DNA of 64,000 nt. Source: Rhodobacteraceae bacterium HTCC2150 (lineage in GTDB: Bacteria; Pseudomonadota; Alphaproteobacteria; Rhodobacterales; Rhodobacteraceae). A program made the position numbers and the translations under genes. The stretch covers positions 52,479 to 116,478 of the forward strand of contig AAXZ01000006.1 in assembly GCA_000169395.1 (NCBI GenBank), read 5' to 3'. The notes beneath the pieces are model-generated. The model was not told the DNA's origin. It did no database searches and saw only the letters and a list, made by a program, of their open reading frames with translations. Below are positions 52,265 through 61,438 of the stretch, in pieces. Numbering within the stretch: the stretch's first letter is position 1; each line of letters opens with the position of its first letter.

Positions 52265-53100
52265 CCCTCGCAACACTCGCTGACGTTTTACAACCAGCGC
52301 TAAAAAATCAATACGCAGTGGCCGGTTTGGTGACACTGGGCTGGGAAGATATGCGTGCCTATGTGGCAGCGGCTGAAATGGTGGGTTGTCCTGTCATTTT
52401 GCAGGCTGGCCCCTCGTGCCGCGCTCATACCCCTTTGCCAATCTTGGGCAAAATGTTCCGTCATCTGGCAGATGGTGCCAGTGTACCGGTTGTCGCGCAT
52501 TTGGATCATGGTTATACCTATGATGAATGCCGCGAGGCGCTGGACAGTGGCTTTACATCCCTTATGTACGACGGCTCGCGCGCGGAACTTGCACAAAACA
52601 TTGATGAAACCGCACGGATTGTGGAAATGGCCCATGCAGCGGGCATTTCCTGTGAAGGTGAAATTGGTTTTGTGGGCTATTCCGGTGGCGAAAATTCCGC
52701 CGGTACGGATCCAGCCGAGGCGACAGAATTTGCCCGCCAAACAGGTGTGGATGCCATGGCGATTTCTGTCGGCAACGTGCATTTGCAACAAGATAAAGAG
52801 GGCGGTTTAGACACGGATCGCATTGCCGCAATTCAAGCAGTGACCCAGGTGCCATTGGTTATTCACGGGGGTTCTGGCGTGCCAGTGGCGCAACGCACCG
52901 CATTGGCGACCGGCACAAGCATTTGCAAATTCAACATCGGCACTGAACTGCGCATGGCCTTTGGTGACGCGTTGCGCACGGCGGTGAATGCAGATGCAAG
53001 CCGCTTTGATCGCGTGACGATTTTGAAAGAAACACATGATCCATTGGTGGCCGCAACTGCGCGGGTTCTATCCGCCTTTGGTCACCCTGCTAAAGGATAA
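52261..53100 (+). CDS. iolJ: Class II aldolase, probable 6-phospho-5-dehydro-2-deoxy-gluconate aldolase
   Basis: A 279-residue zinc aldolase of the fructose-bisphosphate aldolase class II family. It has VVAHLDHGYTYDECREALDSGFTSLMYDGS (Zn-binding His), CEGEIGFVGYSGGENSAG, AISVGNVHLQQDKEG, PLVIHGGSGVP and FNIGTELRMAF. Position between iolB and iolG points to the IolJ reaction, which gives DHAP and malonate semialdehyde. IolA, which would take the semialdehyde further, is not in the window. Coupled to iolB by a four-base overlap. Confidence 0.88.
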   Translation: MTLATLADVLQPALKNQYAVAGLVTLGWEDMRAYVAAAEMVGCPVILQAGPSCRAHTPLPILGKMFRHLADGASVPVVAHLDHGYTYDECREALDSGFTSLMYDGSRAELAQNIDETARIVEMAHAAGISCEGEIGFVGYSGGENSAGTDPAEATEFARQTGVDAMAISVGNVHLQQDKEGGLDTDRIAAIQAVTQVPLVIHGGSGVPVAQRTALATGTSICKFNIGTELRMAFGDALRTAVNADASRFDRVTILKETHDPLVAATARVLSAFGHPAKG

Positions 53101-53103
53101 ACG

Positions 53104-54087
53104 ATGCGTATCGGAATTTTGGGATGTGGCCGGATTGGCCAAGTTCATGCACGTTCTTTGATGCGGCTGGCTGATGCTAAATTAGTGGCCGTGGCGGATG
53201 CAATGCCAGCAGCGGCAACAGCATTGGCGGCACAAACTGGGGCCGAAGTCCGTGACACGGATGATATCATCAACGCCACTGACATTGATGGCGTGCTGCT
53301 TTGCACACCAACAACGCTGCACTATGAACAAATTCATGCCGCGGCCAAGGCTGGCAAAGCGATCTTTTGTGAAAAGCCCGTGGACATGTCTGTTGATCGT
53401 ATTCATGACTGCATCAAGGTTGTCACTGACAAAAATGTACCGTTTTTGACGGCACTAAACCGCCGTTTTGATCCCAATTTTGCCAACGTCCAATCCCGTA
53501 TCAGCGCCGGCGAAATTGGCGAAGTTGAAATCGTCACCATTCTGTCGCGCGATCCAAACCCACCCCCCATCAGCTATATCAAATCATCTGGCGGTTTGTT
53601 TCGTGACATGATGATCCATGATTTTGACATGGCGCGTTTTTTGCTCGGCGAAGAAATTACAACGGTCTTTGCCGTCGGCTCTTCACTGGTTGATCCAGAA
53701 ATCGGCAAGGCGGGTGATGTCGATACCGCAGCGGTCACATTGACCACGGCATCAGGCAAAATCTGTCAGATATCCAATTCGCGCCGTGCCACATATGGCT
53801 ATGATCAACGCATTGAGGTTCATGGTTCCAAAGGCATGTTGCGTGCAGAAAACATCCTTGAAAATTCCGTCGAGGTTGCGACAGGCCAAGGGTATTCCCG
53901 GGCACCAACGCTGAACTTTTTCCTAGAACGCTACGAGGCGGCCTATCTGGCCGAAATCACTCATTTCGTGTCTGCCTTTAATGCCAACGAGACCCCATCG
54001 CCTAACATCAACGACGGTCTGCGCGCACAAATGCTGGCCGATGCAGCGGCGAAATCATTGGAAACCGGCCAGCCAGTTCACCTATAA
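53104..54087 (+). CDS. iolG: myo-Inositol 2-dehydrogenase
   Basis: A 327-residue Gfo/Idh/MocA enzyme that closes the rightward iol operon. The nucleotide-binding site is IGILGCGRIGQVHARSLM; KAIFCEKPVDMS has the catalytic Lys, and SGGLFRDMMIHDFDMARFLLG contains the Asp-His pair that, with that Lys, forms the IolG active site. It matches classical IolG in length and motif better than the two MocA-type genes at 45263 and 47341. The start lies three bases after the aldolase stop. Confidence 0.92.
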   Translation: MRIGILGCGRIGQVHARSLMRLADAKLVAVADAMPAAATALAAQTGAEVRDTDDIINATDIDGVLLCTPTTLHYEQIHAAAKAGKAIFCEKPVDMSVDRIHDCIKVVTDKNVPFLTALNRRFDPNFANVQSRISAGEIGEVEIVTILSRDPNPPPISYIKSSGGLFRDMMIHDFDMARFLLGEEITTVFAVGSSLVDPEIGKAGDVDTAAVTLTTASGKICQISNSRRATYGYDQRIEVHGSKGMLRAENILENSVEVATGQGYSRAPTLNFFLERYEAAYLAEITHFVSAFNANETPSPNINDGLRAQMLADAAAKSLETGQPVHL

Positions 54088-54093
54088 AAACGA

Positions 54094-54141
54094 AAACCCC
54101 GAACGACACTGATTTGCGAAACAATCAGACGCTCGGGGTTT
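54094..54141 (+). terminator. Probable terminator of the rightward iol operon
   Basis: AAACCCCGA pairs with TCGGGGTTT, and inside the loop CTGATT pairs with AATCAG, making a long two-part hairpin 7 bp after the iolG stop. The following bases are only weakly T-rich. Confidence 0.6.
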
Positions 54142-54241
54142 GGTAAGCTCATTTGTTAAAAGCCGAGTAACAACCCTCGATATTCCCAGCCTATCAAGTT
54201 ATTAGACGAAATATTCTTCAGCTTGCGTAGGCAATGGAAAC

Positions 54242-54853
54242 CTAATTCGCTTTGACTTTGTCAAAAAATACGCCGTGTTTGGCTTGCCAATCGGCTGTCA
54301 TAACAACGCTCCCTATTAACATACCCGCATCCAAGCTAAGTAGCTTTTCGTTGTTGATAGGATCCCCATTATTTCGTTGGATACTGGTGCGAACAACCAT
54401 TACGGGATAATTGCACCCATCCACATTCAACTTGGTTTTCTTGATCGTTCTCAAGGTAAATGTTCCGCGATCAATTTCGTTTCCATTCACCAAAATTGAA
54501 ACTGGAAAACTATAATTCTTGCCCACTTTTCCCAAATCCGCCAGCTTTGCGTCTTTGCTCAACTTCAACTGGATACGGGTTGATGACGATTTTCTGTCCA
54601 CCGCGATGACACCATTCCAATAGGTCGTCGTCGTTCTTTCAATAGCGCCGTTCCGGCTCATCTCTCTTTGTTCGGTAACGGACCCATCGTCTGAAATTGT
54701 GTTCGTGACTTGGAAATGTGGATTATTGCGTGTGAGCGAAAAAGAGTTTCCCTTTGTAAGGTCAATGCAACCTGCGAAAGCAGGCGCTGCCAAAACCGCC
54801 AAAAATATTGTTGCGCAAAAATTCTGTATCGGGCGCGTAATCCAAATCCTCAT
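54242..54853 (-). CDS. Secreted protein of unknown function
   Basis: A 203-residue product with a clear signal peptide (FCATIFLAVLAAPAFA, cleaved before GCIDL). The Cys two residues after the probable cut might allow a lipoprotein reading but the lipobox is not standard. The mature part is polar and beta-rich, with a second Cys in VDGCNYPVMVV; it contains no motif I recognise. AAAGGT precedes the ATG. It is convergent with the iol operon and not obviously linked to it. Confidence 0.7.
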   Translation of the reverse strand: MRIWITRPIQNFCATIFLAVLAAPAFAGCIDLTKGNSFSLTRNNPHFQVTNTISDDGSVTEQREMSRNGAIERTTTTYWNGVIAVDRKSSSTRIQLKLSKDAKLADLGKVGKNYSFPVSILVNGNEIDRGTFTLRTIKKTKLNVDGCNYPVMVVRTSIQRNNGDPINNEKLLSLDAGMLIGSVVMTADWQAKHGVFFDKVKAN

Positions 54854-54992
54854 AATATACCTTTCATCAATTTTTCGGTGACACTTATTGCATCAACCCG
54901 CTGGTGGTACATTCCCTTGTTCCACCGGAATTTTCAACAAATCTTCGCCCCAAATGATACGTCCATCCAAATCGTTGTGAAACATACCATTC

Positions 54993-55139
54993 TTGGCGAA
55001 CAGCACATCGCGTTCTGGTTTCGTTGAAGAGGGAACCTTAGAAGCCGAAATGCAACGCGGCCGTATTCACGCGACTGTCGTTGTTTTTGACAAGGAACCC
55101 CTAACGGATGTTAGACATCCCAATGTTTTAGACGGTTAA
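54993..55139 (+). pseudogene. Remnant of a D-isomer 2-hydroxyacid dehydrogenase
   Basis: Reading rightward with no start codon, this stretch gives LANSTSRSGFVEEGTLEAEM, then RGRIHATVVVFDKEPLTDVRHPN, and a stop. This matches the end of the NAD-binding domain of 2-hydroxyacid dehydrogenases, where xNTSRGxxVxExAL...GRI...DVFDxEPL...HP is conserved. Sequence upstream is out of frame and has no recognisable match, and the last 30 or so residues (with the catalytic His) are gone. It is only about 49 codons long. I take it as a decayed fragment; its former partners are unknown. Confidence 0.6.
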
Positions 55140-55148
55140 AGTTTTGGG

Positions 55149-56168
55149 TTATTTTGGCCAAAGCAATCGGTTCATCACTGGCGCTCCAAGAATGACCACA
55201 AAAATTCGTACGATATGATGCGCCACAACAAAGGCCATGTCGGCCCCCACGATCAACGCCAAAACCGTCAATTCTGCTTGCCCACCTGGTGTGAAAGCCA
55301 AAAGGGTTTCCATGCCTGGCGCCAACCCCAATTCATAAATGCCACCGGCAAAAATTGTCGTCAGAACAATCAGGATGACGCAGAATCCAAATCCGGCGGT
55401 GACGTCCTTGCGTACCTCTTGTGCCGTGATCCCTGCGTATTTGGCCCCAATTGTCATGCCAATGAAAAACTGCGCCGCCCAAATCGCCTCGGCAGGGGGG
55501 CGATTTTCTAACAAACCCAGCATAGTAACGATTGCCGTTAGGATGAGAGGGCCGAGAATTGAAGCGCCAAATAGCCCGAAAAATTTGGCGATGCGCCAAC
55601 CAGCAAAGGCGCACACAATCATGATCAATAAATCCAAAACAGGGACATCTATCGCGGGCAACCCCGGTGGATTGCTAAGATCCGCATCCCAAATTCCCTT
55701 AAGCATGAAGGGCAGGGCGACCACCACCACCAACACCCGCGTTGCATGGATCAAGGAAAGCGTTCGAATATTTCCACCGGCTTCTTCGCCAAAAAGCAAC
55801 ATATCCTGCAACCCACCAGGCATCGCTGAATAATAGGCCGTGGCTTTGTCATACCCACAAACGCGTGTGAAAAAAGGAATACCCACAACCCCAATTGCAA
55901 CAACCATTACAGGCATCAACAACAGCGTAGGCCACATGCCTGCAATGTCACCCATTACGGCAGGCGTCAGCGTGGCCCCAACCGCAACACCCAGAATTGT
56001 GCGCATCGTGTCGTTAAGCGGTTTGACCCCTTTCATCGGCACACCAAGCAATGCCCCGACAAGGCAAAACGTTATAGGCCCTAACAGCCATGGTAGGGGC
56101 AGATTAGCAAAGATGAAAACCATGACGCCCAGAAGGGCGATTGCGAATGTAAATATAACAGACATCAT
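55149..56168 (-). CDS. AbrB-family membrane protein
   Basis: A 339-residue polytopic protein made of two repeats, the AbrB (ammonia monooxygenase-associated) family. The first repeat has LPWLLGPITFCLVGALLGVPM and ILGVAVGATLTPAVM; the second has FGLFGASILGPLILTAIVTMLG and GMTIGAKYAGI. The SAMPGGLQDMLLFGEEAGGN and FTPGGQAELTVLALIVGADMAFVVAHHIVRI segments are family hallmarks. The function is uncertain; transport is likely. It overlaps the GntR gene by four bases and lies beside a tcuA remnant, so it may once have served tricarballylate or a similar acid. Confidence 0.88.
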   Translation of the reverse strand: MMSVIFTFAIALLGVMVFIFANLPLPWLLGPITFCLVGALLGVPMKGVKPLNDTMRTILGVAVGATLTPAVMGDIAGMWPTLLLMPVMVVAIGVVGIPFFTRVCGYDKATAYYSAMPGGLQDMLLFGEEAGGNIRTLSLIHATRVLVVVVALPFMLKGIWDADLSNPPGLPAIDVPVLDLLIMIVCAFAGWRIAKFFGLFGASILGPLILTAIVTMLGLLENRPPAEAIWAAQFFIGMTIGAKYAGITAQEVRKDVTAGFGFCVILIVLTTIFAGGIYELGLAPGMETLLAFTPGGQAELTVLALIVGADMAFVVAHHIVRIFVVILGAPVMNRLLWPK

Positions 56169-56800
56169 TCTTGCAGTGACCTTAAACGCGCGCGCAACGA
56201 GGTGTTGATATGATCTGCCGCCGCTTGCCCTGCACCCACAACATCACGGGCACGCAATGCATCAATAATTGCTTTGTGTTGACTAAAGACTGTCTGCATC
56301 CGCGCTTCGTCAGTAAATGTTGTCGGCCCCAACAGCAAAAGCGAGTTATTCAGCGATTGCGCAGTTTGGTGCAAAAAACGATTTCGCGCCGCAAGATAAA
56401 GGTTTCGATGAAAATCTTGATTGATGGATGCCGCTTTACTGGGGTCATCGCGTTCCGCATCAATCGCTGCGTTTAAATCCTCAAGCGTGTCAAATTCGGC
56501 CTCACTGCCATGCTGTGCGGCCATTTGGGCAGCTGTGCGTTCAAAAACCACGCGCATTTCATACAGTTCAACAACTTCGCTGTGACTAAGCGTTCTGATC
56601 ATGGCGCCCTGACGGGGTTTGTGTTCGATAATACCTTCAGCTTCTAGGCGCCGTAATGCCTCGCGCACCGGCGTGCGCGACACGGCAAGCTGTTCGCCAA
56701 TCTCTTCTTCGCGCATTCGTGCACCGGGTTTGTATTGCCCCGACCTGATGGCTTTGATTAGCGAATTATAGGTTTGTTCGCCGCTGGAACTGGTTTGCAT
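56165..56800 (-). CDS. GntR-family (FCD) transcriptional regulator
   Basis: A 211-residue GntR regulator of the FadR/FCD subfamily. The winged helix reads YNSLIKAIRSGQYKPGARMREEEIGEQLAVSRTPVREALRRLEAEGIIEHKPRQGAMI; the all-helical FCD domain follows with LYEMRVVFERTAAQMAA and the metal-binding HKAIIDALRARD near residue 180. A 20-bp inverted repeat upstream is its likely operator. It is coupled to the AbrB gene and divergent from the tcuA remnant, which suggests it once controlled that gene. Confidence 0.9.
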   Translation of the reverse strand: MQTSSSGEQTYNSLIKAIRSGQYKPGARMREEEIGEQLAVSRTPVREALRRLEAEGIIEHKPRQGAMIRTLSHSEVVELYEMRVVFERTAAQMAAQHGSEAEFDTLEDLNAAIDAERDDPSKAASINQDFHRNLYLAARNRFLHQTAQSLNNSLLLLGPTTFTDEARMQTVFSQHKAIIDALRARDVVGAGQAAADHINTSLRARLRSLQE

Positions 56801-56819
56801 GATGATCCTGACCTAGCCC

Positions 56820-56839
56820 TTGTATCCAATCGGATACAA
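56820..56839. promoter_or_regulatory. Probable GntR operator (TTGTATCC-AATC-GGATACAA)
   Basis: Two exact 8-bp arms with a 4-base spacer lie 19 bp before the GntR gene and 52 bp before the tcuA remnant. The form TTGTAT...ATACAA is typical of FCD-type GntR sites. Confidence 0.78.
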
Positions 56840-56891
56840 AAACTCTAAAGAGGAGTGTGCCTGATGTCAAAGCACTCTGAAATTGATCCCC

Positions 56892-57082
56892 CGATATGAT
56901 ACGGATGAATACTTTGCCGACCTTCTAAACCTTACCGACGGCAATACAGAAAAACCCTTGCCAGAATGGTTATCGAGCAATCCGAAGAATACCCGCCTTG
57001 GATGCAATCGCGCGGTGTAAGATTTCAACCACCCTTTTCAGGGACTCTGTCATTCGCCCGTACCAATGCGTTTCTCCTAGGC
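56892..57082 (+). pseudogene. tcuA: Remnant of FAD-dependent tricarballylate dehydrogenase (tcuA)
   Basis: The first frame reads RYDTDEYFADLLNLTDGNTEK; after a one-base shift near 56950 the second reads RMVIEQSEEYPPWMQSRGV, then RFQPPFSGTLSFARTNAFLLG. Together these are an internal stretch of tricarballylate dehydrogenase, where relatives have GVRFQPSLxGTLxLxRTNAFFLGGGK. Both the N-terminal FAD-binding part and the long C-terminal part are missing. Restoring one A in the run at about 56950 would join the two frames. TcuA oxidises tricarballylate to cis-aconitate. Family assignment is by motif memory, with no alignment run. Confidence 0.72.
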
Positions 57083-57437
57083 GACTACAACCAAGGGTTG
57101 CGCACGACCTACAGCATTGTCTTGAAGCCATTCACCCAAAAATAACTCGCGCCAAAAACAATATTTTCACGACAAAGTTGCGATGAAAAATATGTGTTCA
57201 CGACAATCGCCCAATCCCTAAACCCGCCCTCAATTATTTTCATTTTTGTCGCTTCGCTGCTTTTCAGATCAACACGAAAGCAGGCAAGCGAACGGGTTGG
57301 GGCTCGGTTCTTGTTCATCAGAGCAAGATAAAATTTCGCAGTTTTCTGTGGAAGTAAATTTAGGGGTGTGACGCTGTTCGGGACAAATCAAATACCGACA
57401 TGCATGGTGATGCACCCTTGTAATGAGGGAAAGTGTA
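57083..57437. other. 355-bp intergenic region before the RTX-Hint gene
   Basis: No gene was recognised. The bases after the tcuA remnant no longer resemble that gene. The RTX-Hint promoter should lie at its right end, where GAGGGAAAG forms the RBS of that gene. Confidence 0.4.
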
Positions 57438-59723
57438 ATGGCAACTTTTACTGTAATATTAGACGCAGATAACAGCGATTTGGGATCAACAAATAGTTCT
57501 GGAAAGAATGCATTTACGGATGCCTATGGCAACGGGCAATCAGATGTCATCAACGTCTATATCACGCCAAATTATAACGGCAGTATATCAACTTTCGTTG
57601 ATATATGGGCGGACGACAGCGACGCGATCAATTTCTTCTTTGATCCGGGGTATCGGCCCGCCAGCGTCGGTTCAGAAAACAACGCGTTTGTCACCATCGC
57701 GGGGTCTCCTACGCATTATATCGACCTTAACGGCAGCGGTTCGGATGTTAACGGCGGCCTTTACCAAGGCGCTGTTACTTTTGACGTTGGCACACCGCCT
57801 GCACCGAATTTCACCGTCGAGGGCACGTCAAATGATGACATCATTGATGCGAATTATGCTGATGACCCCGATGGTGACATGGTTGATGCGAATGACGCGG
57901 CCGATGGTTCAAACGATGATGTGATCGAAGGCTATGCAGGCAACGACAGCATTTCAGCAGGCGCCAGAAACGATGTCATTGACGGCGGTACGGATGATGA
58001 CACGATTGACGGTGGCGCAGGGGATGACAGCATTTTGGGCGGCGATGGGAACGACGTTCTATTGGGCGACGCCCCATCAAGCGTGGGCCTTTCTGGCGGA
58101 AGTTTTGAAGGCGGCACTCCAACAGGCCCAGGCCAATTGGGTAACCTGTCTGATTGGTATCAATGGAACGGTGGGTCAGCCGATTTAAATGATGACAGCG
58201 GATACGAAGTGCCGTGGATAAATCAAGATGCCACGGACGGCGATAACTATGTCAGCATCGGCAACATCGGCAGCAACATCGAGGGCATTTCCCAAGATCT
58301 TGCCAACCCATTGGCGTCAGGCAACACGGCAACCATCACATTTAGTGCCGCATCTGGCGCGTGGAATGGATCGTCTTATTCCGGCGCCACAAGTCAAGTT
58401 TTGCAAATTTGGGGCAATCCAAATACGGGCGAAGTGGGGTCAAATGCTAACACCGGGCCACCGAACGCTGTCTTGTTGGGAACAGTGACCGTCAACACAA
58501 CAGACATGCAGGTCTATTCAATCGATATCACCCCAGGTTTTGACATGGAAAGCATTTCGTTTTCCGTGGCAAATTCAGGCACCTCGCACATGATCTATCT
58601 TGACGGTCTGTCAATGGAAGCAGGTGCCGCGGATGCAGGCAACGACACCATCGACGGTGGTTTGGGCGATGACACGATTGATGGTGGTGAAGGGGATGAC
58701 ACATTAACAGGCGGGCAGGGCGATGACGTCTTCATTTACGCCGCCGGTACCGGTGCAGATGTCATTACCGATTTTGGGACAGGTCAATCTGGGTCTATCG
58801 ACGATGGCATTCAAGACAACAATGACTTCGTCGACCTGAGCGGGTTTTATAATACCACGACCTTGGCCAACGTTAATAATGCCGATGCCGACCCCAACAA
58901 TGATTTCGCAACCCAACTGGGTATGCTTAAGGCAGATGCAGCCGACGGCAAAATCGATTGCATCATCAACGGCACGGATTATTCGGCCGAGATTGGCGAC
59001 ATTGATCTAACACTGGAAAATGGTGGTGTCGCTGTCACCGGAAATGATCTGAGTTATGACAATACCAATGTTGTTTGTTTTGCGCGCGGCACGTTAATCC
59101 GAACCGATCTGGGCGACGTGGCTGTCCAAAATTTGAAATCGGGTGATATGGTTCAAACGAAAGATGATGGTTTTCGTCCCTTGCGTTGGATTGGCTCACG
59201 AAAGCTTTGCAAAGCCACGCTAACAGATCATGCCAACTTGCGGCCCATTCGCATTCAAGCAGGGGCATTGGATGGGCTTTTACCCGAACGTGATCTGATT
59301 GTTTCCCCTCAACACCGGATCATGGTGCGTTCCAAAATTGCAAATCGGATGTTCGGTCATGACGAGGTTTTGGTGGCGGCTAAACATCTGTTGCAAGTTC
59401 AGGGAATTGAAATCGCCCAAGATTTGGCCAGTGTCGAGTATTGGCACTTTATGTTCGACAGTCATCAAGTTGTGTTCGCTGAGGGTGCCGAGGCCGAAAG
59501 CCTCTATGCTGGGGAACAAGCGTTGGCAACGTTTTCACCTGTTGCGTTGCAAGAGATATTTGCACTCTTTCCTGAATTGGCAAAAGGCACTGAGCCCAAA
59601 ACAGCGCGTGCCGTTATTAAAGGACGCCAAGGGCGACGTCTGGCCGCGCGGCACGTTAAAAATGGCCAAGTCTTAATTCGACCAGAGGGTGCAAATCACG
59701 CGCTTGGGGCATCGCACCCCTAA
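57438..59723 (+). CDS. RTX-repeat protein with C-terminal Hint domain
   Basis: A 761-residue secreted protein. Residues 1-120 form an unrecognised beta-rich N-terminus ([20 protein letters not shown]). RTX repeats follow (about residues 150-210, e.g. [20 protein letters not shown]), then a jelly-roll-like insert (GGSFEGG...YLDGLSME), a second RTX block (about 400-435) and a Hint domain starting at about residue 547 with [26 protein letters not shown]. The Hint has [20 protein letters not shown]-like [12 protein letters not shown] and LVAAKHLLQ. Hint domains cleave or splice themselves at the N-terminal Cys. It is probably exported by a type I system through the RTX part. A strong terminator follows. 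Confidence 0.9.
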   Translation: MATFTVILDADNSDLGSTNSSGKNAFTDAYGNGQSDVINVYITPNYNGSISTFVDIWADDSDAINFFFDPGYRPASVGSENNAFVTIAGSPTHYIDLNGSGSDVNGGLYQGAVTFDVGTPPAPNFTVEGTSNDDIIDANYADDPDGDMVDANDAADGSNDDVIEGYAGNDSISAGARNDVIDGGTDDDTIDGGAGDDSILGGDGNDVLLGDAPSSVGLSGGSFEGGTPTGPGQLGNLSDWYQWNGGSADLNDDSGYEVPWINQDATDGDNYVSIGNIGSNIEGISQDLANPLASGNTATITFSAASGAWNGSSYSGATSQVLQIWGNPNTGEVGSNANTGPPNAVLLGTVTVNTTDMQVYSIDITPGFDMESISFSVANSGTSHMIYLDGLSMEAGAADAGNDTIDGGLGDDTIDGGEGDDTLTGGQGDDVFIYAAGTGADVITDFGTGQSGSIDDGIQDNNDFVDLSGFYNTTTLANVNNADADPNNDFATQLGMLKADAADGKIDCIINGTDYSAEIGDIDLTLENGGVAVTGNDLSYDNTNVVCFARGTLIRTDLGDVAVQNLKSGDMVQTKDDGFRPLRWIGSRKLCKATLTDHANLRPIRIQAGALDGLLPERDLIVSPQHRIMVRSKIANRMFGHDEVLVAAKHLLQVQGIEIAQDLASVEYWHFMFDSHQVVFAEGAEAESLYAGEQALATFSPVALQEIFALFPELAKGTEPKTARAVIKGRQGRRLAARHVKNGQVLIRPEGANHALGASHP

Positions 59724-59745
59724 CGGTATTTCATCACAGAAAGCC

Positions 59746-59779
59746 AAAACGGCAACCTCATTTCTGGGGTTGCCGTTTT
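59746..59779 (+). terminator. Strong terminator after the RTX-Hint gene
   Basis: AAAACGGCAACC pairs exactly with GGTTGCCGTTTT over 12 bp with a 10-base loop, and a T run follows immediately. Confidence 0.9.
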
Positions 59780-59816
59780 TCTTTGACCTTTACCATCTCA
59801 AAGGGTGCAAGCGGTG

Positions 59817-60272
59817 CTAATCATCCGTCTCTTGTTCAAAATGAAGGGGCACCAATTCTGCAACTCTGGAAACCACAGATTGCGCCATGGCCATCCACGA
59901 AATATCGACACTTGCAATCTTTGTGTCACCCCAAGTTTTTGCGCCAACGACAAACCCTTCTAACGACGTGGATTTAACAGCCAACGTAAGACGCAGATTT
60001 TGGGCATGTGAGGCATCCACCCCCGACAAATTCACCTGAACCAATGGCTTTCGTTCCAATGTGGTTTCAAAGGGAATGAACACCTCAAATTCACGATCAC
60101 CTTGATCATTCCACATATACCCACCGGGATTAGCGTGCCGAAACAACAACCCAGACCCCATAACCATGACCGTGTCATTGGCAATTTGAATCCGTTGTTG
60201 CGCATGTACCGCTGTGTTTTGTTTGTTGTTTTCATTTTCGTGTAACGGCACGATTTGGTTGTTTGGTGTCAT
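59817..60272 (-). CDS. H-type lectin domain protein
   Basis: A 151-residue protein whose C-terminal two thirds match the H-type lectin fold: REFEVFIPFETTLERKPLVQVNLSGVDASHAQNLRLTLAVKSTSLEGFVVGAKTWGDTKIASVDISWMAM. The gene for a secreted RTX-Hint protein lies convergent to it. H-type lectins bind N-acetylgalactosamine-like sugars as trimers or hexamers. No signal peptide is seen at the N-terminus (TPNNQIVPLHENENNKQNT), so the route to the surface, if any, is not classical. ATG at 60272 follows AAGGTCC. Confidence 0.8.
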   Translation of the reverse strand: MTPNNQIVPLHENENNKQNTAVHAQQRIQIANDTVMVMGSGLLFRHANPGGYMWNDQGDREFEVFIPFETTLERKPLVQVNLSGVDASHAQNLRLTLAVKSTSLEGFVVGAKTWGDTKIASVDISWMAMAQSVVSRVAELVPLHFEQETDD

Positions 60273-60312
60273 CTTGGACCTTCGGTTCATAAGGGTGTTC
60301 GTTGTGAGTGGT

Positions 60313-60439
60313 TAGCTGGCGGTATGCGGAAATAAATTCGCGATTTCTTGGCGTTGTTGCGTTGAAAATGAAAGGCGCGGATCGGGGCAACATGATAATG
60401 CTTGCGCCGCCAATCCATTGACCCAAATGAGGGCAGGAT
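60313..60439 (-). pseudogene. 3' fragment of an unidentified gene cut by the insertion sequence
   Basis: Reading leftward out of the IS there is an open stretch, NPALIWVNGLAAQALSCCPD, then PRLSFSTQQRQEIANLFPHTAS and a stop, that looks like the end of a real protein but has no start inside the window. The other flank of the IS carries a murC-like gene on the same strand, and this fragment does not look like the rest of MurC. So the two flanks probably do not derive from one gene. I do not recognise the family. Confidence 0.4.
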
Positions 60440-61438
60440 TGTAGATATGTACGGACTCTCGGGACACTTCCTGTAAACTCCCTTATTTAGGGATGGAGGA
60501 AGTTTCCATGACGAACGAAGAACGCGACATTCAACGCAAATTGAGGGTGCTTCAACACGCCGAAAAGATCGGCAATGCCCGCAAAGCCTGTCGGTATTTT
60601 GGGATTGGGAGATCCAGCTTCTATAGATGGCGGGATGCGTATCAAAAGCATGGCGAATCTGGTCTGAAGAATGCCAAATCTATTCCAAAGAACCCTGCCA
60701 ATCAAACGCCGCCAGAGATCGTGGAGAAGGTTCTGTATCTACGCCGCAAGTATCACCTCGGGCCCATCAGGATCGTCGGTATTTGGCGCGCTATCACGGC
60801 ATCAAAATCTCGGATGCAGGGGTTTACCGTATCCTCAAGCGCAATGGTCTCAACCGACTACCCAGAGGCACACGAATGCGTAAATTACACACAAAACGCT
60901 ATCAGAAACAGGTGCCAGGACACCATATCCAAGTTGACGTCAAGTTTCTGACATTCAAAGGAAAACGCGGCGAGAAAGTACGCCGCTTCCAGTTCACCGC
61001 GATCGATGATGCGACAAGAGTTCGGGCCCTTAAGATCTACGAGAAACACACGCAGGCAAGCGCAATCGACTTCATTGATCACATCATTGAAAAGTTCCCG
61101 TTCCGTATTCGTGAAGTGCGGACAGATAACGGCCACGAGTTCCAAGCCAAATTCCATTGGCATGTTGAAGATGTTGGGATCAGGCACGCCTACATAAAAC
61201 GCGGCACGCCCCAGTTAAATGGAAAAGTGGAGCGATCTCACCGATCCGATCAACAGGAGTTCTATCAGCTCCTGAGCTACAAGGGTGATGTCGATCTCGA
61301 GGCCAAGCTGGACGAGTGGGAACGGTTTTACAACTTCGCCAGACCACATGGCGCGCACAATGGGCAGACCCCTTACGAAGCTCTCAGAGACAAGCTACAG
61401 TAACCCCACAAGTGTCCCGCAGGCTCGTCTAGGCTACA
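60440..61438 (+). mobile_element. IS481-family insertion sequence (about 1 kb)
   Basis: The element is bounded by imperfect inverted ends: left TGTAG...CGGGACACTT (60440-60469) and right AAGTGTCCCG...CTACA (61410-61438), sharing the outer five and inner ten bases. It contains one transposase gene, which is frameshifted. No clear target duplication was seen with these ends; if the ends lie at GTAC (60448) and GCTAC (61437), ATAT would flank both sides. The exact boundaries are therefore uncertain by a few bases on each side. Confidence 0.75.
60508..61403 (+). pseudogene. IS481-family DDE transposase with a frameshift
   Basis: The helix-turn-helix head (NARKACRYFGIGRSSFYRWRDAYQKHGESGLKN) is in one frame and the catalytic rve domain in another (HIQVDVKFLTFKGKRGEK, AIDDATRVRAL, VRTDNGHEF and ERSHRSDQQEF, giving the D, D and E residues). 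The break is at about 60777: adding a T would give IRIVWYLARYHGIKISDAG, which joins both parts into about 299 residues. GGAGGAAG is the RBS. A programmed frameshift is possible in other IS families but uncommon in IS481, so inactivation is the simpler reading. Confidence 0.82.

Noticed and set aside
60508..61403. Programmed frameshift of the IS transposase.
   Set aside because: No slippery A-run or T-run precedes the shift at about 60777, and IS481 transposases are normally made from one frame.
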